Assembly (NCBI RefSeq): GCF_018614585.1
Contig: NZ_JAGGOI010000024.1
Span: forward strand, 1-64,000
DNA from: Streptomyces sp. ISL-1
GTDB lineage: Bacteria; Actinomycetota; Actinomycetes; Streptomycetales; Streptomycetaceae
Direction: 5' to 3'
Length of the DNA: 64,000 nt
The position numbers and the translations under genes are program-made. The notes under the pieces are model-generated. The model did no database searches. It saw only the letters and a program-made list of their open reading frames with translations, and was not told the DNA's origin. This document shows, piece by piece, positions 25,032-34,187 of this stretch; positions within the stretch are counted from its first letter, which is position 1, and each line of letters starts with the position of its first letter.

Positions 25032-25149
25032 CCGGGCGGGCCTTTCCAGGTGTTGGGCACTGACGGGGCCGACCGATGGCCGGCCGGGCATGGGCCGAGC
25101 GGTGCGGCCGGGGCGCGGCGCGGTGCCGCGGGCCCCCGGCGCGTCCGGA

Positions 25150-26574
25150 TCACCGCCAGCGGCTCACCTCGACGTTCTCCAGGACGCCGAGCGCGTCCGG
25201 CACCAGCACCGCCGCCGAGTAGTAGGCCGTGACCAGGTAGGAGATGATCGCCTGCTCGTCGATGCCCATGAAGCGCACGGACAGGCTGGGCTCGATCTCG
25301 TCCGGGATGCCGCTCTGCTGCAGTCCGATGACGCCCTGGTCGGCCTCGCCCGTACGCATGCAGATGATCGAGGTGGTCCTGGCCTCGGTGACCGGGATCT
25401 TGTTGCACGGGAAGATCGGCACACCGCGCCAGGCGGGCAGATGGTGGCCGGCCACCTCCACGCTGTCGGGCACCAGACCGCGCCTGTTGCACTCCCGCCC
25501 GAAGGCTGCGATGGCCCGCGGATGGGCCAGGAACAGCTTCGAACCGCGCCTCCGCGAGAGCAGTTCGTCCATGTCGTCGGGGCTGGGCGCGCCGTCGTGC
25601 GGCTGCAGCCGCTGCCCGTAGTCGCAGTTGTTCAGCAGTCCGAACTCGCGGTTGTTGATGAGCTCGTGCTCCTGGCGTTCCCGCAAAGCCTCGACCGTGA
25701 GCCGCAACTGCTGCTCGGTCTGGTTCATCGGCTGGTTGTAGAGGTCCGCGACACGGCTGTGGACCTTCAGCACCGTCTGGGCCACGCTCAGTTCGTACTC
25801 CCGCGGCGCCCCGTCGTAGTCGACGTAGGTGTGCGGCACGACGGCTTCGCCGACATGGCCCGCGGACAGGTCGATCGCCGCCTCGCCGTACTTGTTGGTC
25901 CGCTGCTGCGGCAGGGACGAAAGACCGGCCAGATGTCCGCGGAGCGAGTCGACACGCTCCGCGAGGTTCAGCACATCATCCCTGGTCAGCACGAGCACCG
26001 TGCATGCGGTCGCGGCACGCGCGGTGTAGTCCCAGGAGGCATCGCGCTCCAGCAGTGCCTGATCGCCGAAGTACGCCCCGTCGGCGAGTACGCCGAGCTC
26101 CGTCTCGTCGCCGTACGGACCGGTGCCGATCTGCTCGACCCTGCCGTGCGCCAGCAGATAGACGCGGTCCGCCGCGCTGCCGGCGGCGGCAAGCACCTCG
26201 CCGGCCCTGAACTCCCGCTGATCGCAACGGTTCGCCAGCTCGGTGAGCACCGCCTCGTCGCCGTACTCCCGCAGGGCGGGCAACTCGCCGAGCTCGGCGG
26301 GGATGACCGCCACCCGGTTGCCGGTCTGCACGAATGTCACGCGACCGTCGCCCACCGAGTAGCTGAGGCGACGGTTCACCCGGTAGGTGCCGCCCTGCAC
26401 CTGCACCCAGGGCAGCATGCGCAGCAGCCACCGAGAGGTGATCTCCTGCATCTGCGGGGCAGATTTGGTGGTTGTGGCAAGGTTTCGCGCGGCGGCCGTA
26501 CCGAGGCTCTGCTGCTTCGAAGCCTGCGCCTCGCGGACCTCGTCGGCCGCAGAACCAACCGAACCAACCGACAT
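25150..26574 (-). CDS. Family 2B encapsulin shell protein with cyclic-nucleotide-binding domain (EshA-like)
   Basis: 474 residues. The N-terminal arm and HK97-like shell fold frame an inserted cNMP-binding domain at about residues 105-215 ([28 protein letters not shown], then [27 protein letters not shown]). The shell part includes [37 protein letters not shown] and the ending [11 protein letters not shown]. Family 2B shells self-assemble into protein compartments that enclose prenyl synthases or terpene cyclases. In Streptomyces the homologue EshA is linked to growth and antibiotic regulation. The neighbouring gene is its probable cargo. Confidence 0.93.
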   Translation of the reverse strand: MSVGSVGSAADEVREAQASKQQSLGTAAARNLATTTKSAPQMQEITSRWLLRMLPWVQVQGGTYRVNRRLSYSVGDGRVTFVQTGNRVAVIPAELGELPALREYGDEAVLTELANRCDQREFRAGEVLAAAGSAADRVYLLAHGRVEQIGTGPYGDETELGVLADGAYFGDQALLERDASWDYTARAATACTVLVLTRDDVLNLAERVDSLRGHLAGLSSLPQQRTNKYGEAAIDLSAGHVGEAVVPHTYVDYDGAPREYELSVAQTVLKVHSRVADLYNQPMNQTEQQLRLTVEALRERQEHELINNREFGLLNNCDYGQRLQPHDGAPSPDDMDELLSRRRGSKLFLAHPRAIAAFGRECNRRGLVPDSVEVAGHHLPAWRGVPIFPCNKIPVTEARTTSIICMRTGEADQGVIGLQQSGIPDEIEPSLSVRFMGIDEQAIISYLVTAYYSAAVLVPDALGVLENVEVSRWR

Positions 26575-26849
26575 GTGACTCCCTCTCGATCACGGGTCTG
26601 ACCTGCACCCGAAAGCTTTCCAGCACGGAGAGTGAATGCGCCATTACACAAATGGATGGGACTAGTTCAGTGGAGGCGGGGAACGTCGCACGAACTACGA
26701 GTGCCGGTGCCCTGCGGCCGGCGGCGGCCGGTCGGCGGCTGACCGGATCGGCTCCCAGCCGCGTGAAGGGACGGTCTCCCCACGGCAGTTCGGGGTAAGA
26801 GCGCGGTACGGCACATTGCGCTCACTTCCCCCTCCACAAGGAGCCGGCC

Positions 26850-27440
26850 ATGTCCCCACCCATGTCCGCGAACAGCTTCCTCGACGCACTGCGCGACGAG
26901 GGGCTGACGATCGTCCAAGTCGGCGACTGGCGTACGCACAACCGCAACCACATGGGCCCCTGGGGCCCGGTCCACGGCGTGATGATCCACCACACCGTCA
27001 CCCAGGGCACCGCGCAGACCGTACGCATCTGCCGGGACGGCTACGCGAGCCTGCCGGGGCCGCTGTGCCACGGCGTCATCACCAAGGACGGCAAGGTCCA
27101 TCTCGTCGGCTACGGCCGCGCCAATCACGCGGGGCTCGGCGACGACGATGTGCTGCGCGCCGTCATCGCGGAGAAGGCGCTCCCCGCGGACAACGAGGCG
27201 AACACCGACGGAAACCGCCACTTCTACGGCTTCGAGTGCGAGAACCTCGGCGACGGCAAGGATCCATGGCCGGCCGTCCAACTGGAGGCGATCGAAAAGG
27301 CGGCCGCGGCGATCTGCCGCCGCCACGGCTGGACCGCGCGCTCCGTCATCGGCCACCTCGAATGGCAGCCGGGAAAGGTCGACCCCCGAGGCTTCACAAT
27401 GAACTCCATGCGCGAACGCATCCACGAGCGCCTGAAGTGA
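26850..27440 (+). CDS. peptidoglycan-recognition-type N-acetylmuramoyl-L-alanine amidase
   Basis: 196 residues. The amidase_2 zinc site shows the first His in GVMIHHTVTQG (about residue 48), and the second His and a possible Asp ligand in VIGHLEWQPGKVDPRG near the C-terminus. It cuts the bond between muramic acid and L-alanine. There is no signal peptide, so its localisation (possibly released by lysis, or prophage-type) is open. Start ATG 26850 has AAGGAG a few bases upstream. It is divergent from the encapsulin gene. Confidence 0.85.
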   Translation: MSPPMSANSFLDALRDEGLTIVQVGDWRTHNRNHMGPWGPVHGVMIHHTVTQGTAQTVRICRDGYASLPGPLCHGVITKDGKVHLVGYGRANHAGLGDDDVLRAVIAEKALPADNEANTDGNRHFYGFECENLGDGKDPWPAVQLEAIEKAAAAICRRHGWTARSVIGHLEWQPGKVDPRGFTMNSMRERIHERLK

Positions 27441-27450
27441 CAATGGGTGC

Positions 27451-28386
27451 GTGACCCCGGAAGCGCTCGACCTCAGCACTGCCCTGCGGCCGCGACTGCC
27501 GTCGCCTCTGCAGCCGGTAGAGGACGAGCGCTTCAGCCGGCACGGCATACGTCTCCTGCTCAAGCGCGACGACCTGATCCACCCGGAACTCCCGGGCAAC
27601 AAGTGGCGCAAACTCGCCCCGAACCTCCACGCGGCGGCAGGCCGCCCGCTGCTGACGTTCGGCGGCGCGTACTCCAACCACCTGCGCGCGACGGCCGCCG
27701 CGGGCCGCCTGCTGGGCTTCGAGACGATCGGCGTGGTCCGCGGCGACGAGCTGGCCTCCCGCCCCCTGAACCCGTCCCTGACCCAGTGCGCGGCGGACGG
27801 TATGCGGCTGCTCTTCGTCGACCGCGCGACCTACCGCGCGAAGGAGGACCCGCAGGTCCTGGCCGAGATCCTGCGGGCGGTCCCGGGTGACGTCTACGTC
27901 GTCCCCGAAGGCGGCAGCAACGCCCTCGCCGCCCAGAGCTGCGCCGCCCTCGGCCGCGAGCTCCACCACCTCGCCGACGTCGTCGCCGTCGCCTGCGGCA
28001 CCGGCGGGACCCTCGCCGGGCTCGCCGCGGGACTCGCGCCCGGGCTGGGGGCACCTCCCGCCGAAGGCAGGGGGAGCGCGATCGGATTCCCCGTACTCAA
28101 GGGCGGCTTCCTCGCCGGGGAGATACGCGCCCTCCAGGAGGAGGCCTTCGGCGGGCCGGCCGGCGACTGGTCGCTCGACGACCGCTTCCACTTCGGCGGA
28201 TACGCCCGTACCGCCCGCGTACTCGACGCCTTCGCCGACGACTTCGAGGCGCGCCACCAACTCCCCGTCGAGCGTGTCTACGTCGCCAAGATGCTCTACG
28301 GCCTGACCACCCTCGTCGCCGACGGCGCCTTCCCGCCCGGCACCGCGGTCGCCGCCGTCATCACCGGTCAGGACGCCTCCCGGTAG
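27451..28386 (+). CDS. PLP-dependent deaminase / D-cysteine desulfhydrase-like
   Basis: 311 residues, GTG start. The PLP Lys is in LPGNKWRKL (about residue 51), and the phosphate-binding loop is GTGGTLAG. The fold matches the ACC deaminase/D-cysteine desulfhydrase family, which releases ammonia (or H2S) with a 2-oxoacid; the exact substrate cannot be assigned. The frame overlaps the convergent Na+/H+ antiporter gene by 19 bases. It follows the amidase by 10 bases and may share its transcript. Confidence 0.82.
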   Translation: MTPEALDLSTALRPRLPSPLQPVEDERFSRHGIRLLLKRDDLIHPELPGNKWRKLAPNLHAAAGRPLLTFGGAYSNHLRATAAAGRLLGFETIGVVRGDELASRPLNPSLTQCAADGMRLLFVDRATYRAKEDPQVLAEILRAVPGDVYVVPEGGSNALAAQSCAALGRELHHLADVVAVACGTGGTLAGLAAGLAPGLGAPPAEGRGSAIGFPVLKGGFLAGEIRALQEEAFGGPAGDWSLDDRFHFGGYARTARVLDAFADDFEARHQLPVERVYVAKMLYGLTTLVADGAFPPGTAVAAVITGQDASR

Positions 28387-29963
28387 GCCGCCGCCTCCTC
28401 CAGATCGAGGCGGCGCAGCAGCGTACGCATCATCTCGTCGTCGATCCGCCGCTGGTCCCGCAGCTGTACGAAGACCTCGCGCTCGGCCTCGATCATCTCC
28501 CGCGCCAGCCGCCGGTAGGTGTCGTCCGCGGACTCCCCGGTCACCGGGTTCACCGCCCCCAGCCGCTCCCACACGGCGTTCCGCCGCCGCTCGAGCACCG
28601 TTCGCAACCGGTCGGCCAGCGGCCCCGGAAGCGCATTGCGCTCGTCCTCCAGCAGCTCCTCCAGCCGCCGCTCCGCCGCCTGCGACGCCTGGCTCTGCGC
28701 CTGCGCCTCGGCGAGCGTCTCGGCGTGCTCGTCCCGCGGCGGCACCTTCAGCGCCCGGATCAGCGCCGGCAGTGTGAGCCCCTGGATCACCAGCGTCCCG
28801 ATCACCGTCGTGAAGGTCAGGAACAGAATCAGGTTCCGCGCCGGGAACGGCTCGCCGTCCGCCATGGTCATCGGGATCGAGAAGGCGATCGCCATCGAGA
28901 CGACCCCGCGCATCCCGGCCCAGCCCACGATCACGGGCGCTGTCCAGTTGGTGTCCGGCTCACGCTCCCTGATCCGCCGCGAGAGGGCGCGCGGCAGGAA
29001 GGTGGCCGGGAAGACCCAGACGAACCGCACCACCACCACGGCGAGGAAGACCGCGACCGCATATATGAGCATCTCGCCCACCGAGTAGCCGGAGAGGCCC
29101 GCCACCACGTACGGCACCTGCAGCCCGATCAGCGCGAAGACCGACGACTCCAGGATGAACGCGCCCATCCTCCACACCGCCTCCTCCTGCAGCCGGGTCT
29201 CGAAGTCGACCTGCCAGGAGCGGTGCCCCAGATAGAGCGCGACGACGACCACCGCGAGCACGCCGGACGCCCCGACCCTTTCGGCCGCCCCGTACGCGAC
29301 GAAGGGAATCAGCAGCGAAAGGGTGTTCTGCAGGAGCGCTTCCTTCAGGTGCGTACGCAGCCAGTGGATCGGCACCATCAGCACCAGTCCGACGCCGACC
29401 CCGCCGAGCGACGCCAGCGCGAACTCCCCGATGCCGCCCGCCCAGCTCGCGCCCTCGCCGACCGCCGCGGCCAGCGCCACCTTGTAGGCGGTGATCGCTG
29501 TCGCGTCGTTCACCAGGGACTCGCCCTGCAGGATCGTCGTGATCCGGTTCGGCAGCCCCAGCCGCCGGGCGATCGCGGTCGCGGCGACCGCGTCCGGCGG
29601 CGCGACGACCGCGCCCAGCACAAGCGCGGCGGTCAGCGGCAGATCCGGCACCAGCACATGGGCGATGTAACCCACAGCGACCGTCGCGAAGAGGACATAG
29701 CCGACCGACAGCAGCGCCACGGGCCGCAGATTCGCGCGCAGATCGAGGTACGAGCTGTCGACCGCGGCTTTGTGCAGCAGCGGCGGCAGCACAAGCGGCA
29801 GCACGATGTGCGGGTCGAGGGTGTAGTCCGGCACCCCGGGCACGAATGCCGCGATCAGTCCCACGGTCACCAGCAGGAGCGGTGCCGGCACCGGAGTCCA
29901 GCGGGCCGCCCCGGCGATCGCGGCGCTCGCCGCGATCAGCGCGACCAGTGGCAGTGCATCCAT
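28368..29963 (-). CDS. CPA1 family Na+/H+ antiporter
   Basis: 531 residues. The first ~410 form a 12-helix transporter with NDATAITAYKVAL (the ion-binding Asn-Asp at about residues 151-152) and GWAGMRGVVSMAIAFSIP. The C-terminal ~120 residues are cytoplasmic and helical, with an Ala/Glu/Arg-rich coiled coil that probably regulates. It exchanges Na+ for H+ across the membrane. ATG 29963 begins MDALPLVALIAASAA. The divergent neighbour is a UBP zinc finger gene, a common pairing in Streptomyces. Confidence 0.9.
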   Translation of the reverse strand: MDALPLVALIAASAAIAGAARWTPVPAPLLLVTVGLIAAFVPGVPDYTLDPHIVLPLVLPPLLHKAAVDSSYLDLRANLRPVALLSVGYVLFATVAVGYIAHVLVPDLPLTAALVLGAVVAPPDAVAATAIARRLGLPNRITTILQGESLVNDATAITAYKVALAAAVGEGASWAGGIGEFALASLGGVGVGLVLMVPIHWLRTHLKEALLQNTLSLLIPFVAYGAAERVGASGVLAVVVVALYLGHRSWQVDFETRLQEEAVWRMGAFILESSVFALIGLQVPYVVAGLSGYSVGEMLIYAVAVFLAVVVVRFVWVFPATFLPRALSRRIREREPDTNWTAPVIVGWAGMRGVVSMAIAFSIPMTMADGEPFPARNLILFLTFTTVIGTLVIQGLTLPALIRALKVPPRDEHAETLAEAQAQSQASQAAERRLEELLEDERNALPGPLADRLRTVLERRRNAVWERLGAVNPVTGESADDTYRRLAREMIEAEREVFVQLRDQRRIDDEMMRTLLRRLDLEEAAAYREAS

Positions 29964-30020
29964 CTCGCCGTACCTCACGTCCGTCCGTACGTCCGTCACC
30001 AGCGTCGTAACCTGGCAATC

Positions 30021-30281
30021 ATGAGCGAGTGCCCGCACGTAGCAGAACTGCCCCACCCGGAGCCCGTCCCGCTGGACCGGACCTGCCCGGACTGTTTGGC
30101 GGTCGGCAGCCATCCTGTACAGCTGCGACTCTGCCTGATCTGCGGCATGGTCGGCTGCTGCGACTCCTCGCCCCTGCGGCACGCCACCGCGCACTTCACG
30201 CAGACCGGGCACTCTGTAATGCGGAGCTTCGAACCGGGCGAGACATGGCGGTGGTGCTTTGTCGACGGTTCGATCGTCTGA
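30021..30281 (+). CDS. UBP-type zinc finger protein
   Basis: 86 residues with the Cys/His set CPDCLAVG...LRLCLICGMVGCCDSSPLRHATAHFTQTGHSV, the ubiquitin-carboxyl-hydrolase type zinc finger. In eukaryotes it binds ubiquitin C-termini; the bacterial role is unknown, and binding of another small ligand is possible. Its closeness to the antiporter suggests a regulatory partner. ATG 30021 is the first start in frame after an upstream stop-free stretch that does not look coding. Confidence 0.85.
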   Translation: MSECPHVAELPHPEPVPLDRTCPDCLAVGSHPVQLRLCLICGMVGCCDSSPLRHATAHFTQTGHSVMRSFEPGETWRWCFVDGSIV

Positions 30282-30473
30282 CGGGTGGGTACGTCAACCC
30301 TCCGCCGGTTCCTCATAATTGGGCGACGCAGACCTCTAGCCACTGTGTGTGCCCATATGCTTACCATGAGTGACAGACACCGACTGGGGGTCCCGGCGAC
30401 AGGGCACCATGGATCGCGATAGCGTCGCCGGGCCAGTACCGGCTACGTACAGACGCAACGACTACGTAGCGAC

Positions 30474-30500
30474 GGCTTCGGGATCTACCCTCCCGAAGCC
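30474..30500 (+). other. 9-bp leader hairpin upstream of the sigH operon
   Basis: GGCTTCGGG (30474-30482) pairs with CCCGAAGCC (30492-30500). It lies 33 bases before the GTG of the anti-sigma gene and just before its ribosome site, so it could affect translation. Confidence 0.45.
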
Positions 30501-30532
30501 CCGAAAGAGCTTGTGCCACCTTGGAGGTGAGG

Positions 30533-30946
30533 GTGTCCCAGATCGCAGGCGAGCCCGGGACTCAGGACTTCGTGGAAGTCCGGCTGCCCGCTGCGGGTGC
30601 CTACCTGTCCGTGCTGCGTACGGCCACGGCAGGCCTCGCAGCCCGCTTGGACTTCACCCTCGACGAGATCGAGGATCTGCGGATCGCGGTCGACGAGGCG
30701 TGCGCGATCCTGCTTCAGCAGGCCGTCCCCGGTTCCGTTCTCAGCTGCGTCTTCCGACTCGTCGACGACTCGCTCGAGGTCACGGTCTCGGCGCCGACGA
30801 CAGACGGCCGGGCGCCGGAGCGTGACACCTTCGCCTGGACAGTGCTCTCGGCACTGGCGGGCAAGGTCGACTCGTCGGTCGCCGATGACCGTACGGTCTC
30901 CATCAGCCTGTACAAACAGCGCGGCGCGGGACCCGGGCCGGCGTGA
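30533..30946 (+). CDS. prsH: anti-sigma factor PrsH/UshX-like (RsbW family ATPase)
   Basis: 137 residues from the GTG at 30533, with GGAGGTGAGG upstream. The GHKL fold is visible: LRIAVDEACAILLQQ holds the Asn/Asp-type N-box region and SCVFRLVDDSLEVTVSAP the next strand. It is a small RsbW-like protein that should bind and hold SigH. The stop overlaps the SigH GTG (GTGA), so the two are coupled. Name follows the S. coelicolor sigH locus. Confidence 0.82.
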   Translation: MSQIAGEPGTQDFVEVRLPAAGAYLSVLRTATAGLAARLDFTLDEIEDLRIAVDEACAILLQQAVPGSVLSCVFRLVDDSLEVTVSAPTTDGRAPERDTFAWTVLSALAGKVDSSVADDRTVSISLYKQRGAGPGPA

Positions 30947-31905
30947 GGAACGGGGACGGTCCGGTGCGGAACGAGCCGCCCGCGGTGACGGGCATCCCGG
31001 AACAGCAGGCGCGGCCGCACCCGGTGGACGGACGGGACGGACTTGACGGCCGGACGGCCGCGGCGGAGCAGGCGGGTACCTCCCAGACGAAGCTCTGGGG
31101 GAGGGCGGACCGTATGAGCGAGCACGTGCAAGAGCAGCAGCACCACGATCCACATGACCGCAGCGGGGCGCGGGCGATGTTCATCGAGCTGCGCAAGCTG
31201 CCCGACGGCTCGCCTCAGCGGGCGGAGATGCGCAACCAGCTGGTGCGTATGCATCTGCCGCTGGTCGAGCATCTGGCGCGGCGCTTCCGCAACCGGGGCG
31301 AGCCGCTGGACGACCTGACCCAGGTCGCGACGATCGGCCTGATCAAGTCGGTGGACCGGTTCGACCCGGAGCGGGGCGTCGAGTTCTCGACGTACGCGAC
31401 GCCGACGGTGGTCGGCGAGATCAAGCGCCACTTCCGCGACAAGGGCTGGGCGGTCCGGGTCCCGCGCCGCCTCCAGGAACTGCGGCTCGCCCTGACCACG
31501 GCGACCGCGGAACTTTCCCAGCAGCACGGCCGCTCCCCGACGGTCCACGAGCTGGCGGAACGCCTGGGCATCTCGGAGGAGGAGGTCCTGGAGGGCCTCG
31601 AGTCCGCGAACGCGTACTCGACGCTGTCCCTGGACGTTCCCGACACGGACGACGAGTCCCCGGCGGTGGCGGACACACTCGGCGCGGAGGACGAGGCCCT
31701 GGAGGGCGTCGAATACCGCGAGTCGCTGAAGCCGCTGCTGGAGGACCTGCCACCGCGCGAGAAGCGGATCCTGCTGTTGAGGTTCTTCGGCAACATGACG
31801 CAGTCGCAGATCGCACAGGAGGTGGGCATCTCCCAGATGCACGTCTCCCGCCTGCTGGCCCGCACGCTGGCACAGCTCCGCGAGAAGCTCCTCGTCGAGG
31901 AGTAA
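30943..31905 (+). CDS. sigH: SigB/F-type stress sigma factor SigH
   Basis: 320 residues in the longest form. Region 2 (LVEHLARRFRNRGEPLDDLTQVATIGLIKSVDRF), region 3 (GRSPTVHELAERLGIS) and region 4 (TQSQIAQEVGISQMHVSRLLARTL) are complete. It is a SigF-like factor for osmotic, heat and developmental stress, kept inactive by the upstream anti-sigma protein. The first 57 residues are polar and could be excluded by an ATG at 31114 that has its own GGGGGAGGG ribosome site. A perfect palindrome terminator follows. Confidence 0.92.
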   Translation: MRNGDGPVRNEPPAVTGIPEQQARPHPVDGRDGLDGRTAAAEQAGTSQTKLWGRADRMSEHVQEQQHHDPHDRSGARAMFIELRKLPDGSPQRAEMRNQLVRMHLPLVEHLARRFRNRGEPLDDLTQVATIGLIKSVDRFDPERGVEFSTYATPTVVGEIKRHFRDKGWAVRVPRRLQELRLALTTATAELSQQHGRSPTVHELAERLGISEEEVLEGLESANAYSTLSLDVPDTDDESPAVADTLGAEDEALEGVEYRESLKPLLEDLPPREKRILLLRFFGNMTQSQIAQEVGISQMHVSRLLARTLAQLREKLLVEE

Positions 31906-31980
31906 CCGGCCCGCGCGGCGCTGTACCGACCCGTACCGACCCTCCGGGAACGTCGCGCCGCGAAGCCGACACCATGCGGG

Positions 31981-32006
31981 GCCCTCCCCCTCGCGAGGGG
32001 GAGGGC
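31981..32006. terminator. perfect 26-bp palindrome between sigH and the next gene
   Basis: GCCCTCCCCCTCG (31981-31993) is followed without loop by its exact complement at 31994-32006. In RNA the tip would open to a 4-base loop. It ends sigH and the convergent membrane gene 8 bases away. Confidence 0.8.
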
Positions 32007-32013
32007 GCGAGGG

Positions 32014-32427
32014 CTACGCGTCGCGCGCCGGGCCGCGGATGCCCAGGGCCTGCGTCGCCGTCGGGTTCACCAGCAGCACCAGGCCCGTTACCGCGACCGC
32101 CGCCAGTGCGATGCCCAGCGCGATCAGCGCCCCGGACGCACGCAGCAGCGTCCAGGCCGGGATCAGGGTCATCAGGTGCGTGATGATCGCCGGGCCGCGG
32201 CTCCAGCCGCGCAGTCGCAGCAGGCCCCGCGCCGCGGCCAGCGGGATCGCGCCGAGTGCGACAAGCGTCACTCCGCCCATCTCCGCCTGCGACGGGCTGT
32301 CCGGCCGGCCGAGCAGGCCCATCACCAGCATGTAGACGCCGCACGCGACCAACGCCAGGCCTTCCAGGCCGGACACCGCGGCCGCGGCGGTCAGGCGGGC
32401 GGGGCGGGGGGTCTGGTCAGTGCTCAC
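32014..32427 (-). CDS. small integral membrane protein, four helices
   Basis: 137 residues from GTG 32427. Four hydrophobic helices are visible (about residues 10-40, 48-66, 78-95 and 96-122), with GSR-type basic loops. No motif is recognised. The frame begins earlier (32511) but the added residues are not coding-like. It is convergent with sigH and divergent from the diacylglycerol kinase gene. Confidence 0.6.
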   Translation of the reverse strand: MSTDQTPRPARLTAAAAVSGLEGLALVACGVYMLVMGLLGRPDSPSQAEMGGVTLVALGAIPLAAARGLLRLRGWSRGPAIITHLMTLIPAWTLLRASGALIALGIALAAVAVTGLVLLVNPTATQALGIRGPARDA

Positions 32428-32501
32428 CCCAGCAGGGTAGCCGTCGTGCGAAGCCCGGGCTGGGTCAGGTAATCCCCACCCCACTGGGTACGCTGCTGCG
32501 C

Positions 32502-33470
32502 ATGCGCGCACTTCTTGTGGTCAATCCGGCAGCAACCACCACCAGTGCCCGCACCCGCGACGTACTCATCCACGCCCTCGCCAGCGAGATGAAGCTGGAG
32601 GCCGTGACCACGGAGTACCGCGGGCACGCCCGGGACCTCGGTCGCCGGGCCGCGGAGTCGGACGACATGGATCTCGTCGTCGCTCTCGGTGGCGACGGCA
32701 CCGTGAACGAGGTCGTCAACGGTCTGCTCCACCACGGCCCCGATCCCGACCGCCTTCCCCGCCTCGCAGTCGTCCCCGGCGGCTCGACGAACGTCTTCGC
32801 CCGCGCCCTCGGCCTCCCGAACGACGCCGTCGAGGCGACCGGCGCCATCCTGGACGCACTGCGTGACCGCACCGAGCGGACGATCGGACTCGGACTCGCG
32901 GCCGGCACCCCGGGAACCGACGACGAGGCGGTCCCCGCCCGCTGGTTCACCTTCTGCGCCGGACTCGGCTTCGACGCGAGCGTGATAGGCCGGGTCGAAC
33001 AGCAGCGGGAGCGCGGCAAGCGCTCCACTCACGCCCTCTATATGCGCCAGGTGGTACGCCAGTTCCTGGACGAGCCGCACCGCCGGAACGGTCCGATCAC
33101 TCTGACGCGCCCCGGTGAGGATCCGGTCACCGACCTTGTGCTGTCCATAATCTGCAACACCTCCCCCTGGACCTACCTGGGCAATCGCCCGGTGTACGCG
33201 TCCCCGCAGGCCTCTTTCGACACCGCCCTGGACGTCGTCGCGCTGTCCAAGATGTCCACCCCCGCCGTTGCCCGCTATGCGACCCAACTGCTCACTTCCA
33301 GCCCCGAGCGCGGACCGCGCGGCAAGCACGCCGTCACTCTGCATGACCTCACCGACTTCACCTTGCATTCGAAGGTCCCCCTCCCCTTCCAGATGGACGG
33401 TGACCACCTCGGGCTCCGCACGAGCGTGACGTTCACAGGCGTACGCCGTGCACTGCGTGTGATTGTGTGA
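32502..33470 (+). CDS. diacylglycerol kinase family lipid kinase
   Basis: 322 residues beginning MRALLVVNPAATTTSARTRD. The catalytic GGDGTVNEVVNGL motif is at about residues 64-76, followed by PGGSTNVFARALGLP. The family phosphorylates diacylglycerol or sphingoid lipids at the membrane with ATP. No membrane helix is visible. The frame is open upstream of 32502 but is not coding-like. Confidence 0.88.
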   Translation: MRALLVVNPAATTTSARTRDVLIHALASEMKLEAVTTEYRGHARDLGRRAAESDDMDLVVALGGDGTVNEVVNGLLHHGPDPDRLPRLAVVPGGSTNVFARALGLPNDAVEATGAILDALRDRTERTIGLGLAAGTPGTDDEAVPARWFTFCAGLGFDASVIGRVEQQRERGKRSTHALYMRQVVRQFLDEPHRRNGPITLTRPGEDPVTDLVLSIICNTSPWTYLGNRPVYASPQASFDTALDVVALSKMSTPAVARYATQLLTSSPERGPRGKHAVTLHDLTDFTLHSKVPLPFQMDGDHLGLRTSVTFTGVRRALRVIV

Positions 33471-33788
33471 GCGGAAGGGCCGAAAGGCCTTTAACTCGAA
33501 CGTATGGGCTGGGGTCCACCCCATAGAAGTACGGCTGTGACCTAGCCGACACCGAGGAATCAAAAAAAAGTTTCCGGAAGGGGTTGTATCCGCCGCCGAG
33601 GTTTGCGAATCTCTACATGGCGATCGGGACGGCCCGCAACATCGGCCCCACAGACCGCCAGAACCCCTCCTCAGACTTCAGGACCACGCCAGTGCTGCTG
33701 GCAGTCGGCCCTTCCCTTGCGGGGGGATTCGTGAAAGCGTTCACATTCACAAGCAACCCGCATGTAATACCAAGGAGAGGTAGCAGCC
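33471..33788. other. 318-base wblE upstream region
   Basis: Just past the kinase stop a weak stem, AAGG(G)CC-GAAA-GGCCTT (33475-33491), may be its terminator. GGAAT at 33556 and GTT at 33583 look like SigR elements but are 22 bases apart, not the usual 18. AAGGAGAGG at 33772-33780 is the wblE ribosome site. An A-run of eight sits at 33562-33569. No gene. Confidence 0.5.
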
Positions 33789-34046
33789 ATGGACTGGCGT
33801 CACAACGCCGTTTGCCGCGAGGAAGACCCCGAGCTCTTCTTCCCCATCGGCAACACTGGTCCTGCGCTGCTGCAGATCGAGGAAGCCAAGGCCGTCTGCC
33901 GTCGCTGCCCCGTCATGGAGCAGTGCCTGCAGTGGGCGCTCGAGTCCGGCCAGGACTCCGGCGTCTGGGGTGGCCTCAGCGAGGACGAGCGCCGCGCAAT
34001 GAAGCGTCGTGCCGCTCGCAACCGGGCGCGTAACGCCAGCGCCTGA
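33789..34046 (+). CDS. wblE: WhiB-like iron-sulfur protein WblE
   Basis: 85 residues. The four Fe-S cysteines are Cys9, Cys37, Cys40 and Cys46; the GVWGG turn is at residues 58-62 and a basic tail KRRAARNRARN follows, which contacts DNA. WhiB-like proteins bind the SigA/HrdB region 4 and sense redox or NO. The sequence is the short, ubiquitous WblE type. ATG 33789 has AAGGAGAGG upstream. A hairpin at 34155 ends it. Confidence 0.92.
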   Translation: MDWRHNAVCREEDPELFFPIGNTGPALLQIEEAKAVCRRCPVMEQCLQWALESGQDSGVWGGLSEDERRAMKRRAARNRARNASA

Positions 34047-34154
34047 CGCCCACCCCTGCTACGAGCCTGAGCCTGGCGGCGCGTACAGAGAGTACGCACT
34101 CACCGCCTCCCGAGCCGCAGCGCGCAGTACCCCGAAGCGCACAAAGCTCTGAGC

Positions 34155-34180
34155 CCCGGACCGTGTTCATACGGTCCGGG
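34155..34180. terminator. 10-bp hairpin between wblE and the histidine kinase
   Basis: CCCGGACCGT (34155-34164) pairs with ACGGTCCGGG (34171-34180) around GTTCAT. It serves wblE and possibly the convergent kinase gene. Confidence 0.7.
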
Positions 34181-34187
34181 ACTCGCT

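Noticed and set aside
24337-26601. 754-residue plus-strand frame across the encapsulin locus
   Set aside because: Antisense to the encapsulin and prenyl synthase, whose motifs are complete; the frame is Ser/Ala/Arg-rich.
26655-26680. dre-like sequence near the encapsulin start (GGGACTAGTTCA)
   Set aside because: Only about half of the dre core matches; not enough for DasR.
33556-33585. SigR-type promoter before wblE
   Set aside because: GGAAT and GTT are 22 bases apart instead of 18, so the match is probably chance.
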